The position numbers and the translations under genes were made by a program. Of a stretch of DNA of 64,000 nucleotides, positions 1-8,945 are shown one piece after another. The stretch covers positions 87,252,385-87,316,384 of the forward strand of contig OY740774.1 in NCBI GenBank assembly GCA_963513935.1, read 5' to 3'. Positions within the stretch are counted from its first letter, which is position 1; the number at the start of each line of letters is the position of its first letter. The notes below the pieces were generated by a model. It was given only the letters and a program-made list of their open reading frames with translations, did not search any database and was not told the origin of the DNA. This DNA comes from Aphrophora alni. Taxonomy: Eukaryota > Arthropoda > Insecta > Hemiptera > Aphrophoridae.

Positions 1-272
1 TAAACCTACTCAAATCATCACGAAAATAAATTGTTTAAAAACAGTAAAGAATACTTAATAAAATCAGAATGTTTAGTTTGGGAATTGTGGCCGCTACACT
101 CAAAATTTAAGAAAATTAATTAATACTCGTCTAGATATGACCAAAATATCTTCTAAATTCAACCAAACTAAATTTTCTAAAAATTGATTTTATTGTTTGG
201 ATTGTAAAGCCTGTATAAACGAAAAAAATAAGACATTACCCAAAACTACTTTATTTGGTCTTTATGCTTTAT
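1..272. other. AT-rich sequence, nothing recognised
   Basis: No supported reading frame, RNA gene or repeat boundary is visible in this stretch. It leads directly into the dispersed repeat that begins near 273. Confidence 0.6.
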
Positions 273-525
273 TTTTTGACCCGTCACATAATATACTACG
301 CTTATGTGAGAAAATAAAACTCTTTATGTAATGAACCCAAATATTCTCTTTTAAAACGAAAGTGAGCAACTTTGTATGGTTTGGTTGGAACCAATAAGAG
401 TGTGACATACGGGTTTCAATAACACAGGCTTAGTGCCGCCATTTTAGGAGATTTATTTGAGAAAATAACCGAGGCACCTTAGTCGAAATTTATAAATGTA
501 ATAAAAGTTATCAATTTTGTCTGCT
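273..525 (+). repeat. Dispersed repeat family I, copy 1
   Basis: This stretch aligns by eye along about 250 bases with 40,399-40,650 in the same orientation. Shared blocks include the TTTTGACCC start, a long block around TTGGTTGGAACCAATAAG, and GTCGAAATTTATAAATGTAAT near the end. No terminal inverted repeat or coding frame was seen, so the class of element is unknown. The two copies differ at many positions and by small indels, which indicates an old repeat. Confidence 0.7.
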
Positions 526-1181
526 CTACAAGTTAAATCCTGTAGTTTTCAATAATTAGTTTTTTGGTGAGGTATTCGAACGCTACAAAGTCCTATTTTA
601 ATTTTTGAGTCACATGTTTTGTTTATATGAACAGATTTTGGTATAAACACGAGGTGTTTTTCACAATCAAAACAGCTAAAAGTAGAAAAGTTTTTTTTTT
701 GGTTTTTTTTAAGTTATTATAATTATAGCCTACACTGTAAAGAGACCTGTGCTGACGATACTGAAGAAAGGTGTCGCATATGAAACAGGAGGATACTCCT
801 CTCATAGTAATTAGCTTTACTCGACCAAGCAGGATCTGGACGGATGTATCTTCCTTTCTTTAGCTGCTTGTGGGAATACATGTAGAGAGAAATGTTGTGG
901 GACGTCATTGCAATTTAACGGACTGGTAAAATGAACCACGCCCTACGTGATGACTATTAGCATAGGAAGGCCTCCGAATCGTCGAGAACGCTAATGAAAT
1001 AAACCTAGTAGATAAAGTTCAAACAGGCTACTCAGGAAGAATCACACTTCTGATAGAAGAAGAACCCAACAAAACCAGGAAGACATACCTTAAAGGCTTC
1101 AGAAAAATAGAAGTAAGAACATCTACATCGCGCCACTAATACAACCTGTCGCTATAGATGATTCACTGAGAAGAAGCCTGA
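526..1181. other. Mixed intergenic sequence
   Basis: Short frames at 623-908 on the minus strand are not supported. Around 759 there is a CTGAAGA followed 20 bases later by GAAAC, which looks like the hammerhead-type motif elsewhere in the window, but nothing between them pairs. From about 900 the base composition becomes less AT-rich and leads into a coding-like remnant. Confidence 0.4.
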
Positions 1182-1409
1182 GTGCAGCAAGATTCGGAAG
1201 AGAAGCCCCAAGAGAACACCAATGTAAGGAGGTGGACTAAGGAAATCACCCATTAAAAAGAACCAGAGACAAAAAGAATGAGAGTAACAAAGGCCGGGGC
1301 TCAACTCCCGCCTCCGTACTTTAGAATTCCTTTGACTAATGCCGACGTCACTAAAACAATCAACGTGACGATTGTCTACAAAGAATATCCGGAAAAGAAT
1401 GTGGTGTAG
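1182..1409 (+). pseudogene. Decayed coding-like stretch, family unknown
   Basis: One frame stays open for 24 codons, meets a single stop at 1,254, then stays open for 50 codons to the stop at 1,407. The G+C content is clearly above the flanks. The second segment reads KEPETKRMRVTKAGAQLPPP at its start and ends in VTIVYKEYPEKNVV, with normal amino-acid usage rather than AT-driven Lys/Asn/Phe runs. I do not recognise the family. It could be a decayed transposon protein or a dead gene fragment. Codon-level conservation cannot be judged from one sequence. Confidence 0.3.
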
Positions 1410-1500
1410 TAATGCACAAAAGGTCTAGAGGTTTGTGAGGGTATCTTATTAACACTAGAAAACGTAATTATAGTTATATCACCATTTAAACTTCTTTTGA

Positions 1501-1707
1501 ATGTACACCGATTTGGGGGAAACACAAAATCTGATTTTCGATAAAGTTCAACAAGAGGTGTTCAGTAGATTTGGAGTAACTTTAATAAATTTCAATAAGG
1601 CGAAATTAGTAACGCTTGAATTACACTTTGGTATCAATATATATAAAAAAAAAAATAAAAAAAAACAATATACATTTTGTAGGATGAGGGGATCATCTTA
1701 CAGTTAA
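1501..1707 (+). CDS. Weak small ORF, unrecognised
   Basis: An ATG-initiated frame of 68 codons. The first ~48 residues (starting MYTDLGETQNLIFDKVQQEV) have mixed composition; the rest runs through an A-rich tract and becomes Lys-rich. There is no motif, signal peptide or membrane segment that I recognise, and no splice or polyA signal supports it. It lies just downstream of the coding-like remnant at 1,182-1,409 and may be part of the same dead element. Confidence 0.12.
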   Translation: MYTDLGETQNLIFDKVQQEVFSRFGVTLINFNKAKLVTLELHFGINIYKKKNKKKQYTFCRMRGSSYS

Positions 1708-1794
1708 AAAACTAATTATTTTTACAAAAACTTAAATAAATTTCTGTAAATATTATATTATGAAAAAAAATCAACTACAAAATAGTATATATGT

Positions 1795-2270
1795 TAATGA
1801 ATAGTAAAAGCACACCATTGAAAGAGGTCCTCGCTGAATCGCTACAACATATGCTTATTTGTGTGTACAACGTTTGATTATAAAGTTACAATACACACGA
1901 TGTTGAGGGTGTAGTTTTCCATCCTCGCCTCGGTTCTTGGTAATTTAAAGAGCGATGAGAGGGCCGATGGTCAATATGATTTCGTCAATTTGGCAGCACA
2001 GCCATATAATTTCTTAACATGTAATGTGATTTAAAAATACAGAACAATAAGATTTACTAAAATATGGTTAGTAGTAAGTTAACAGTAAATCTCGTTGCTA
2101 ATTAATCTTATATGATATGTAAGTAATCAGCAATATTTAGATGTATTATTATATACTGTTTGTTAATATTGTATTTTACTTATGACTATAATTTTTCTAT
2201 CGACAGTAGCTTACATCCTACGCGTTTTAAAATCTACGCGTTCACATTATCTATAATGGGACCTGTATGT
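1795..2270 (+). repeat. Composite repeat family B, copy 1
   Basis: The first half (about 1,825-1,950) matches 57,475-57,590 and the reverse strand of 27,590-27,720. The second half (about 2,090-2,260) matches 45,150-45,300 and 46,725-46,845, including a block around AATATTTAGATGTATTATTA and a terminal block near TTACATCCTACGCG. The family has no recognised protein. Its pieces occur in different combinations across the window, so it is probably a large non-autonomous element with internal deletions. Confidence 0.65.
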
Positions 2271-2917
2271 ATAATGCAGCAAGAAGTGATCATAAAATCT
2301 AGGACAAAAATACATAAATTTTCGAATTCCTTTTAGTTTCTTAGTATTCCTTATATACGACCCACGTATTCCCCTTCTCCAACTCTAAAATCTTCCACAA
2401 ACGTCTCAAATTCCCCAACCAAAAACCTAGGTGTAATTACAATGAATCAAAAAGTTAACTGTAGAAGAAAATACTTTAAGTATAAACTGTTATGACTGAG
2501 TCTATAAAGATAAAAACATAAATCAAAAGTAACGTCCCAGGAAACCACAGATAAGTACGGGAGTCGCGGTATCTTAATTACTTAGGTTTTATGCGTGAGA
2601 CATTGCCTAATCACTTCAGTAACTTGGGTTAATGTAAATCAAAAATTTATTAAACGTGATTGTATTACAAAGAGGAAAGTTTTAAATTTCTTACAGGGTT
2701 ATTAAAGTTCAGGTATAACATTATGTGGGGTATGTAAGGAGTCTATGTCGTTTTTAAAACTGGAAACGTAGCTATGTGTGTCTATTAATATTTAATTTAA
2801 TTTGACTATTCTTTGTTAAATCCGCGTCCGCTTATATAAATGATTTGAGGTGTGTTTTAGATACAATTAATTTTTTGTTAATTTTTTGAAATATGTTCAT
2901 TTTAGATGGTCAGTATA
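2271..2917. other. Intergenic, nothing recognised
   Basis: AT-rich sequence between the family B copy and the large foldback element. No supported feature was seen. Confidence 0.5.
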
Positions 2918-3704
2918 TACCAAGTGTTCTAAAAGTACCACCCCCTATTATTTTTGTTTATAATAGAAATAGACAGATTTGCTTTGGGGAAAGTTTAGAT
3001 AACCACAGGAGGAGTTTTTTGAAGTATCAACATTTTCAACCCTTACCCGCCAAAATAGGGTAGTTTGGGGGTAAGTCAAAATTTTTAAATAGCAACCCCT
3101 ATTGAGTGATACCTCATTTTAAAGGCCTTTTAAAAATAAGAATAATGGCGCAAACCAGACGTCTCTAAGTTCATCCTACCCAACATAGCGACCAATCGAT
3201 TTGTGTGTGAATTTTACGTTAATAATTACTACGGAAATGTTACGAAATGTACAACATGCTTTTGAGTCCAGAATCTATATCTGCCAAGAAGTAAATGGTA
3301 GCCATTTCGAGAACTTAATCTGAGCTCAAAAAACAAGGTAAGGCTCTTGCCATCATTTTACCAACATAGAGCAGTTTTTAATGTAATAAAAACAACCGGA
3401 GTTTGTAGGTTAACATTCACAACTCGATTGGTCGCTATGTTGGATAGGATGAACTTAGAGACCTCTAGTTTACTTCATTATTCCTATTTTTAAAAGGCCT
3501 TTAAAATGAAGTATCACTCAATAGGGGTTGCTATTTAAAATACTTTACTTACCCCCAAACTACCCCATTTCGGAGGTAAGGGTTGAAAATTTTGATAGTT
3601 CAAAAAACTCCTTCTTTGGTTATCTAAACTTTCCCTAAAGCTAATCTGTCTATTTCCATTAATAAAGAAAATAATAGGGGGTGGGACTTTTAGGACACTT
3701 GGTA
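2918..3704. mobile_element. Foldback element with ~300-bp inverted arms
   Basis: The left arm (2,918-3,216) is an imperfect reverse complement of the right arm (3,411-3,704) over essentially its whole length, around a spacer of about 195 bases. The ends read TACCAAGTGTTCTAAAAGT and ACTTTTAGGACACTTGGTA, each flanked by TA, which fits a TA target-site duplication as made by Tc1/mariner-type transposases. Paired blocks include AACATAGCGACCAATCGA with TCGATTGGTCGCTATGTT. No coding frame is present, so this is a non-autonomous foldback or long-TIR MITE. The superfamily assignment rests only on the TA flanks. Confidence 0.85.
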
Positions 3705-4699
3705 TAAAAAAAGTGACTAATAAGGTAAGTCTAAATATTTAGAAACAAATACAAAAATAAATTAATAAAGAATTACTGTAATAGAAACCCTTAAAGATAT
3801 AAGCACTTTACCAAATATTATATCTAACTAGGAATGCGACTGACGCACGCGCTATCGCACACAGGCGCGCAAAGTATTAGGACCTGTACCTAAATTGGGC
3901 CACCTGCATTTGTTATCTACTGTGCTTCACTTGGTCAAACTTTCATGTACTGTGATAATACTAATCTTCTGTTCTATTTGATCAAACTTTCGTTTATTTA
4001 TTTTGATGTTTTAAATTAAAATCTGTAATATATTTTTATTACAGAGAAAAAATAAATATGTTTACATTTTTTATTTATACATGAAATTACAATACATGAA
4101 ATTTTCTACATTTCATTACGAGAAAAAAAATGAAACCAAACAATGTATAATTTACTTTAATAGAGTTCAAAATCACCGATGGTTGCTACAAATAATTTCG
4201 TCTCATTTTTCTTGTAATTATGTGTAGAATAAATATATATTGAATTTCAAATATCAAATAAAATAAATTAAAATATTCTAAAGTTAAGCCCACTCATACG
4301 TGTGGTTTAAGGATAGGTCGCCGGACACTCCAATCCTTTGCGCTAGTGTGAGTGAAGCGACCTACGTTCACCCGCATTCCCAGTTTGATACTAGTATAAT
4401 CCCAAATAGACTCGTATATACAGAGTGATTCAATAGTGCACGATAACACTTCACGAACTGATACTTACTAGTGTATAATAAGGAGAAAACTTCATATGAA
4501 CATTTGTCCAACAACGCTTATTATTATAGTTAAAAAAAATACATTATAGGGAAGTATTTCGCCCTGATTTCTGCTAAAAGCTATACTGTAATTCTTGATT
4601 GTATCCATCTAGTGGCCAGTGTAATGAGCCCGGTATCTCCAGTTGACGAGAGTTAGAAGGGTTTTACAGGTCTAAAGGGTAGCCCACTAAGTGGGTAGA
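3705..4699. other. Intergenic with a single transposon end
   Basis: Mostly featureless. At 4,417 a sequence TATACAGAGTGATTCAA closely resembles the left terminus of the MITE at 62,447, but I found no matching right end before the family F repeat, so it is at best a truncated element end. Confidence 0.4.
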
Positions 4700-5045
4700 A
4701 ATATTAAGATAGGAACATGAAAATTTGTATTGGTGACGATAGTGTCCTTATATAGAACCCTGTGAAATTCAGAAAAAAAATCTAATTGAAAATTTCAAAA
4801 TATCGCTCGTTTAAAAAAAATTGTTTTCATATCTCGTTATTTAACTTTTGTAAATTGTTATTCAACTTAACACATTAAATTAGATAAACATTTGCAGATT
4901 TATATTTTTCATGTAATGCCAGTAACCTCTCCACGATGGCAAATAGCAAAGTTATTGTCAAAATTGACCTCCTCAAGAAATTTGTATAGTTAGGAGATCC
5001 GGCATGGCCGCCTCACCGACACTAACGTAGCGAGTGGATTTTTTA
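4700..5045 (+). repeat. Dispersed repeat family F, copy 1
   Basis: It begins with ATAGGAACATGAAA and runs to a GTAGCGAGTGG block. It aligns with 30,284-30,490 (same strand), with the second half of the repeat at 7,075-7,250 (same strand), and its first ~60 bases with 21,678-21,755 on the opposite strand. Shared blocks include GACGATAGTGTCCT and CTACGATGRCAAATAGCRAAG. No terminal repeats or coding capacity were seen; the class is unknown. Confidence 0.7.
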
Positions 5046-5139
5046 ATATAGCTAACGTCAAGTAAATAGTGATATACACAAGAATTTCAGAAAGCTTGTG
5101 TAACAACTGTTTTCAAAAATTTCCCTTACTGGATAAGAC

Positions 5140-5397
5140 TCAATAAACCAAATTTATTGAATTAAATTTAAAGGATATGCTTGTAATTTGGGTTGGGTAA
5201 GTAACAAGAAGGCGCGCATCAACGTGTTTTAAAGTTTTTGCATTATCATCTCGGGGATTACAAATAAAACCTGTACAGTCTCTGACTAAACAAACTTTAA
5301 CTTGCTTACAAAGTAACTTTTTTAATGTTTGCACAGTCTCAGTCAAAGTCAAAGTTTGTTGTCTAAATACTTTTATTACATCTTGCCTAATTTGCAT
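5140..5397 (-). CDS. Hypothetical 85-residue ORF
   Basis: An ATG-initiated minus-strand frame of 85 codons with ordinary amino-acid composition (start MQIRQDVIKVFRQQTLTLTE; a middle block with CKQVKVCLVRDCTGFICNPR). An in-frame stop lies five codons upstream of the ATG, so if real it starts here or at a splice junction. There is no membrane segment, signal peptide or catalytic motif that I recognise. It sits about 330 bases from a promoter-like block that faces the other way. It could be a small gene, an exon, or a leftover of a transposon ORF. Confidence 0.25.
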   Translation of the reverse strand: MQIRQDVIKVFRQQTLTLTETVQTLKKLLCKQVKVCLVRDCTGFICNPRDDNAKTLKHVDARLLVTYPTQITSISFKFNSINLVY

Positions 5398-5721
5398 CGC
5401 TACCTCTAAACCCTAGATAATATCTTTTCCAGTAAACGTGAAACTCATTTGGGATGAAAAACTTCGTCTCTTGGTTTTCTAGAAAATTTAAGAGTATGAT
5501 ACGGAATGTCCCTTGAGAAACTCCTGATGCATCGTCAAACGACACAGGACTCGAAAATAAAAGAAGTTTACTTTTAATTAATAAACATTATTTTCCGTCA
5601 AAAGTAGTTATTTTTCTTTATTATTACGTAAGCCGGTTTTACCTTGACTTGATAGATAGCGTACACTCATAACACAAAACACGTTCACTAAGTTATATGG
5701 ATTTTTAAAGCAACTAACACT

Positions 5722-5803
5722 TAACTGACACGAGATGCGTACTATTGCCTTGGCAGTGTAAAATAATAAGCCACGGCCCCCTTCAGTTGTATAAAAATAT
5801 AGA
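5722..5803 (+). repeat. Promoter-type direct repeat, upstream copy
   Basis: About 80 bases match 5,950-6,030 at a spacing of 228 bases. Shared blocks include GCGTACTA, GCCTTGGCA, TGTAAAATAATAA, CCACGGCCCCCTTCAGTT and GTATAAA. This copy keeps a TATA-like box but has no initiator or hammerhead-like motif after it. A tandem partial copy upstream of a fuller one resembles the tandem pseudo-LTRs of Penelope-like elements. Confidence 0.65.
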
Positions 5804-5949
5804 CTTTTAATATTAATAAGTACCAGGACATAGTAAATAATGAACTAGGACCTATACAAAATTCTATATTAAAATGTAAGGTATAATGTTAAATGTATGG
5901 TTACTTCGATTATCTTGTATTAGCTACATGTTAAACCTTAAGTAGGTAA

Positions 5950-6053
5950 ATTGACACGTGGCGCGTACTAACGCCTTGGCATTGTAAAATAATAACCCAC
6001 GGCCCCCTTCAGTTTGTATAAATATGGGGTTCGGCGCGACGTTAGATTCAGTT
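5950..6053 (+). promoter_or_regulatory. TATA/Inr core promoter, probably of a retroelement
   Basis: TATAAATA at 6,017-6,024 is followed by the arthropod initiator TCAGTT at 6,048-6,053. The predicted +1 A is at 6,050, 33 bases after the first T of the TATA box, which is the normal spacing. The block just upstream is the second copy of the 80-base direct repeat. Downstream come the hammerhead-like motif at +28 and a possible short first exon. The repeat and the ribozyme-like element favour a PLE pseudo-LTR over a host gene promoter. No clear DPE is present. Confidence 0.6.
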
Positions 6054-6076
6054 ATAGTTTGATTGGTGTAGCTCGT

Positions 6077-6121
6077 GTATCACTGAAGAGGACGACCTTG
6101 TCGTTGAAACGCGTCTGATAC
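6077..6121 (+). ncRNA. Hammerhead-type ribozyme motif (best copy)
   Basis: Stem I is GTATCA (6,077-6,082) paired with TGATAC (6,116-6,121). The core CTGAAGA is at 6,083-6,089. One extra G (6,090) precedes stem II, GACGAC with GTCGTT (6,091-6,096 and 6,100-6,105), closed by a CTT loop. GAAA is at 6,106-6,109. A 2-bp stem III (A-C with G-T) leads to the expected UC cleavage site at 6,114-6,115. Core bases and helix order match the hammerhead; the unpaired base before stem II is the one departure. Hammerheads with very short stem III are known from Penelope-like elements. It lies 27 bases after the predicted transcription start. Confidence 0.65.
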
Positions 6122-6337
6122 TTAGGCGTATTTTTTGTGAGAATTGTGTTCTGTGTGTTTGTTATACTGTATAATTTATCTCATAAGTCAAGCTCAACAT
6201 TTAATATACAACTAGCACTGTTTAATTATTTACCTAGTGTACGACGTATAGGGTAAGTTTGTTAATAACAAAATATAACGACATTCTTTTCGACTGATCT
6301 TCAAGTAACAGCTTGAGAAAACCGAACAATATTCGAC

Positions 6338-6366
6338 ATGTCGTTCCACCATCATCGATGTCGTCT
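6338..6366 (+). other. Possible first coding exon with 5' splice site
   Basis: An ATG at 6,338 opens a nine-codon frame (MSFHHHRCR) that runs into a consensus donor GTAAGT at 6,367-6,372. It lies 288 bases after the predicted start site at 6,050. Some Penelope-like elements are known to carry introns near their 5' ends, so this arrangement would fit one. I could not find a convincing acceptor or a reverse transcriptase frame downstream, so this is only a suggestion. Confidence 0.2.
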
Positions 6367-6765
6367 GTAAGTAAACATTGTAATGCCTACAAATATGAAG
6401 ATAGAGGCTTCAAATTTGATAGACTACAGAGTTTTGATATAGAACTTGCGATGGTTGGTTATAGTTTTGGTATGTGGTGTATTATAGATTAATGGTTATA
6501 TAAAATAATCATCGAACTTGTGGTTAGGTAAGCGTATGACCTGAGAATTATACCCCCCATTATTCCAATTAACACTCTAGGTCACAGATGCACTAAGCCA
6601 GCTATGTAATGAGTTTAAACAATTAATTATTATACCTAAAATACTAATCTAGTTTGCTTACGTATTAAGAATTCGTTAAGGGAAACGTAGTCTGGTTCAA
6701 AGATAGCGTAACCGTTGTAGGTCATTACAATCTCTGATACAATTAGGGATGATAATTGCGAGCAC

Positions 6766-6951
6766 TTAATGATCCATACTGTTGTGGGTTTTTAAACTCG
6801 TCCAAATGGTCTTAGCCAACACATTTTCCCCTTCAATCGGTCGCCGGTAAACAAGTTCCGACCGTTCAATATACTGCCTGAGACACACTCCTCGCAAGAA
6901 CCATCTCCTTCCGCATGGCAAATAAACATCCGGCCTACCTACCGCGACCAT
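6766..6951 (-). CDS. Hypothetical 61-residue ORF, less AT-rich than flanks
   Basis: A 61-codon ATG frame on the minus strand starting MVAVGRPDVYLPCGRRWFLR, rich in Arg, with higher G+C than the flanking DNA. It contains no motif I can name. It could be an old transposon exon or a CpG-richer repeat that happens to be open. No promoter or splice signals clearly belong to it. Confidence 0.2.
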   Translation of the reverse strand: MVAVGRPDVYLPCGRRWFLRGVCLRQYIERSELVYRRPIEGENVLAKTIWTSLKTHNSMDH

Positions 6952-7074
6952 TGGAATTGTGGCTTAACGCCACTAACTCTATTGTAATGCAGAAAAATGA
7001 AATAATGTTGTAAAAACGGCGGCCATTTTTAACACATTTTTATTCATATCTTGTGTATTATTCAAGTATAACAC

Positions 7075-7250
7075 ATCACAATTCTGCATCTAATGATAAC
7101 AACACCACCTCTCTACGATGAAAAATAGCGATGTCAAGTCAAACATCTATTAATTCTGATTTACCTTAAAATATGATAATTATATAGGCCTAGATAAGTT
7201 CCTGTAGGATCGATACGAGCGTAGCGAGTGGCGGATTCTTCAAAAATGTA
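7075..7250 (+). repeat. Dispersed repeat family F, copy 2 (partial)
   Basis: It matches the second half of the copy at 4,700-5,045: a CTCTCTACGATGAAAAATAGCG block, then GAGCGTAGCGAGTGG near its end. The 5' half of the repeat is missing or too diverged to see. Confidence 0.55.
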
Positions 7251-8879
7251 CAGTTACGAGGCCCTCTAGTATTTTACACTTAAGCGACAAATGGAAGTAA
7301 GATCAACAGTAGAAAACCAAATAAAACTCAAAACTAATATTCGTCCCGATCTCTCAACAAATGTCCATCAATAACAACATTAAACGAGTTTAACTTATTA
7401 TATTATTGACGTTTCCTCGTGTATTTCTTAAGAGTGATACTCCACCTTATTTTATTTTTTTTATATGTTCTGAAAACTATTTATAAATGAATTTATTTAT
7501 ATTTTATATTTAAGCGTTTCCGAACGTTCCTTGCAAACTTCGAAGTAAAAGAAATTTCTTGTTCCTGAGGTAAAAAGAAGTCAAAAACGTAAGACAACCA
7601 TGGTTTGTCTTGTTTTGTTGTTCGTCTGTCCGTCCGTATGTGTTTCTCACAAACAAATAAAGTTTACAAATAACAGCTCCACATAATTGAACCACATTTG
7701 GGTGCATTGTTAATTTCTGTTAATATGTTAAGTTTCATTTTGAAAATCTAACTCGTTTCAAAATTGTGGCTATTCATTTTTTTAAAATTGAAGTAACTCT
7801 AAAACTAACCATTTTACAAAATAAATTACAAGAAGAACTTTTTTTAGTAAATTTTATAACAAATTGAAAATTTGATGAAAAATAAGCGAGATTTGGAATT
7901 TCTTGTCAGGTCGTGATTAGTCATTGTTCTTGGCCTCTTCAGAATAGCCTAATGGAATGAATAAATGAAGTTGATTTAAAGTGTAAATTTTAATTGGAGT
8001 TAATTCACATTTATCTATTAACAGTGACTGTTTATTAACTGAAATTCTAGTAGATGTACGAAAACGTCTTTAATGAAATTAAGTAAGTACAAGTATTTAT
8101 GAAGTTACTTATTGACAGTAGGACTTCAACAAATAAGCTGTTGTTATTACAAATAATTGATCAGCTGACCCGTCTCCTCTTAATATATCATCAATGAAAC
8201 CATCTGTTTTTTACAGTGCAACAATCAACAGTTTGAAATCACAGCAATCAACACTTTGCAGGGTAGGAATATCGTCAAGCATGACAGGACAATAAATTCC
8301 AATCCTCGTTATTTTGTACCCTATTTTAAAAACAACTATGGATTTTTAATAAAATTTACTAAGAAAAACTGTTCTTGTAATTTATTTATAAAATAGCTAA
8401 CTTTTGAGTTATTTCAATTTAATAATGGTGCTTTGAATGCCACCATTTTGAAACTAGATGGATTACAACAATGAAACTTAACATAATAAGTGAAACTAAT
8501 AATAGCGACAATGCACCTAAATTTGCTTCAATTATGTAGAACCTTTGATACAATACCCCGAAGTTTGTAAGGGGAGTTCGGAAACACACTGTATACTTAA
8601 AAAAAGTCAACCTTGATTCGCTTCTGCCATAAACTAATCACAAACGTAATCGTAAATGATTTTAAATGACGTGTCAAGATTCAATTTTTGGTTTTTGTAA
8701 TTAATCTTCACATTTACCCAAAATTATTTTTCTCTTTGTATAGAGTCGAAAAAAATTTCATTTTTAATCGCCTAAAAAAGGAAAGAAAATGTAATAAAGA
8801 CACCTAACTCTCTAATACTGTAATAGCGCCAATTGGAAAATGAAAAATAGGCATCTAATACATAATTACATGAACGAAG
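7251..8879. other. Intergenic; one LINE-tail-like patch
   Basis: Around 7,618-7,640 the plus strand reads GTCTGTCCGTCCGTATGTG, like the reversed CAGACAGA-type tail of repeat family J (16,225 and 55,460). The minus-strand frames at 7,510-7,707 and 8,419-8,610 show no recognisable motif and are not supported. Nothing else was identified. Confidence 0.4.
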
Positions 8880-8945
8880 ACGTAGATCTAGCTAGTTTCC
8901 CTAGGGGTTACCAAGCCCGTAATCATTATAGTGAGGTCCTAGAGA
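8880..8945 (+). repeat. Family A repeat, end fragment
   Basis: It carries the GTAGATCTAGCT...CCTAGGGGTTACCAAGCCC block and ends in a TCATTATAGTGAGG sequence, the end also seen at 36,740-36,797 and 11,665-11,720. Only about the last 65 bases of the element are present. Confidence 0.65.

Noticed and set aside
759..785. CTGAAGA followed by GAAAC, resembling the hammerhead-type motif
   Set aside because: No stem II can form between the two words and no stem I arms pair.
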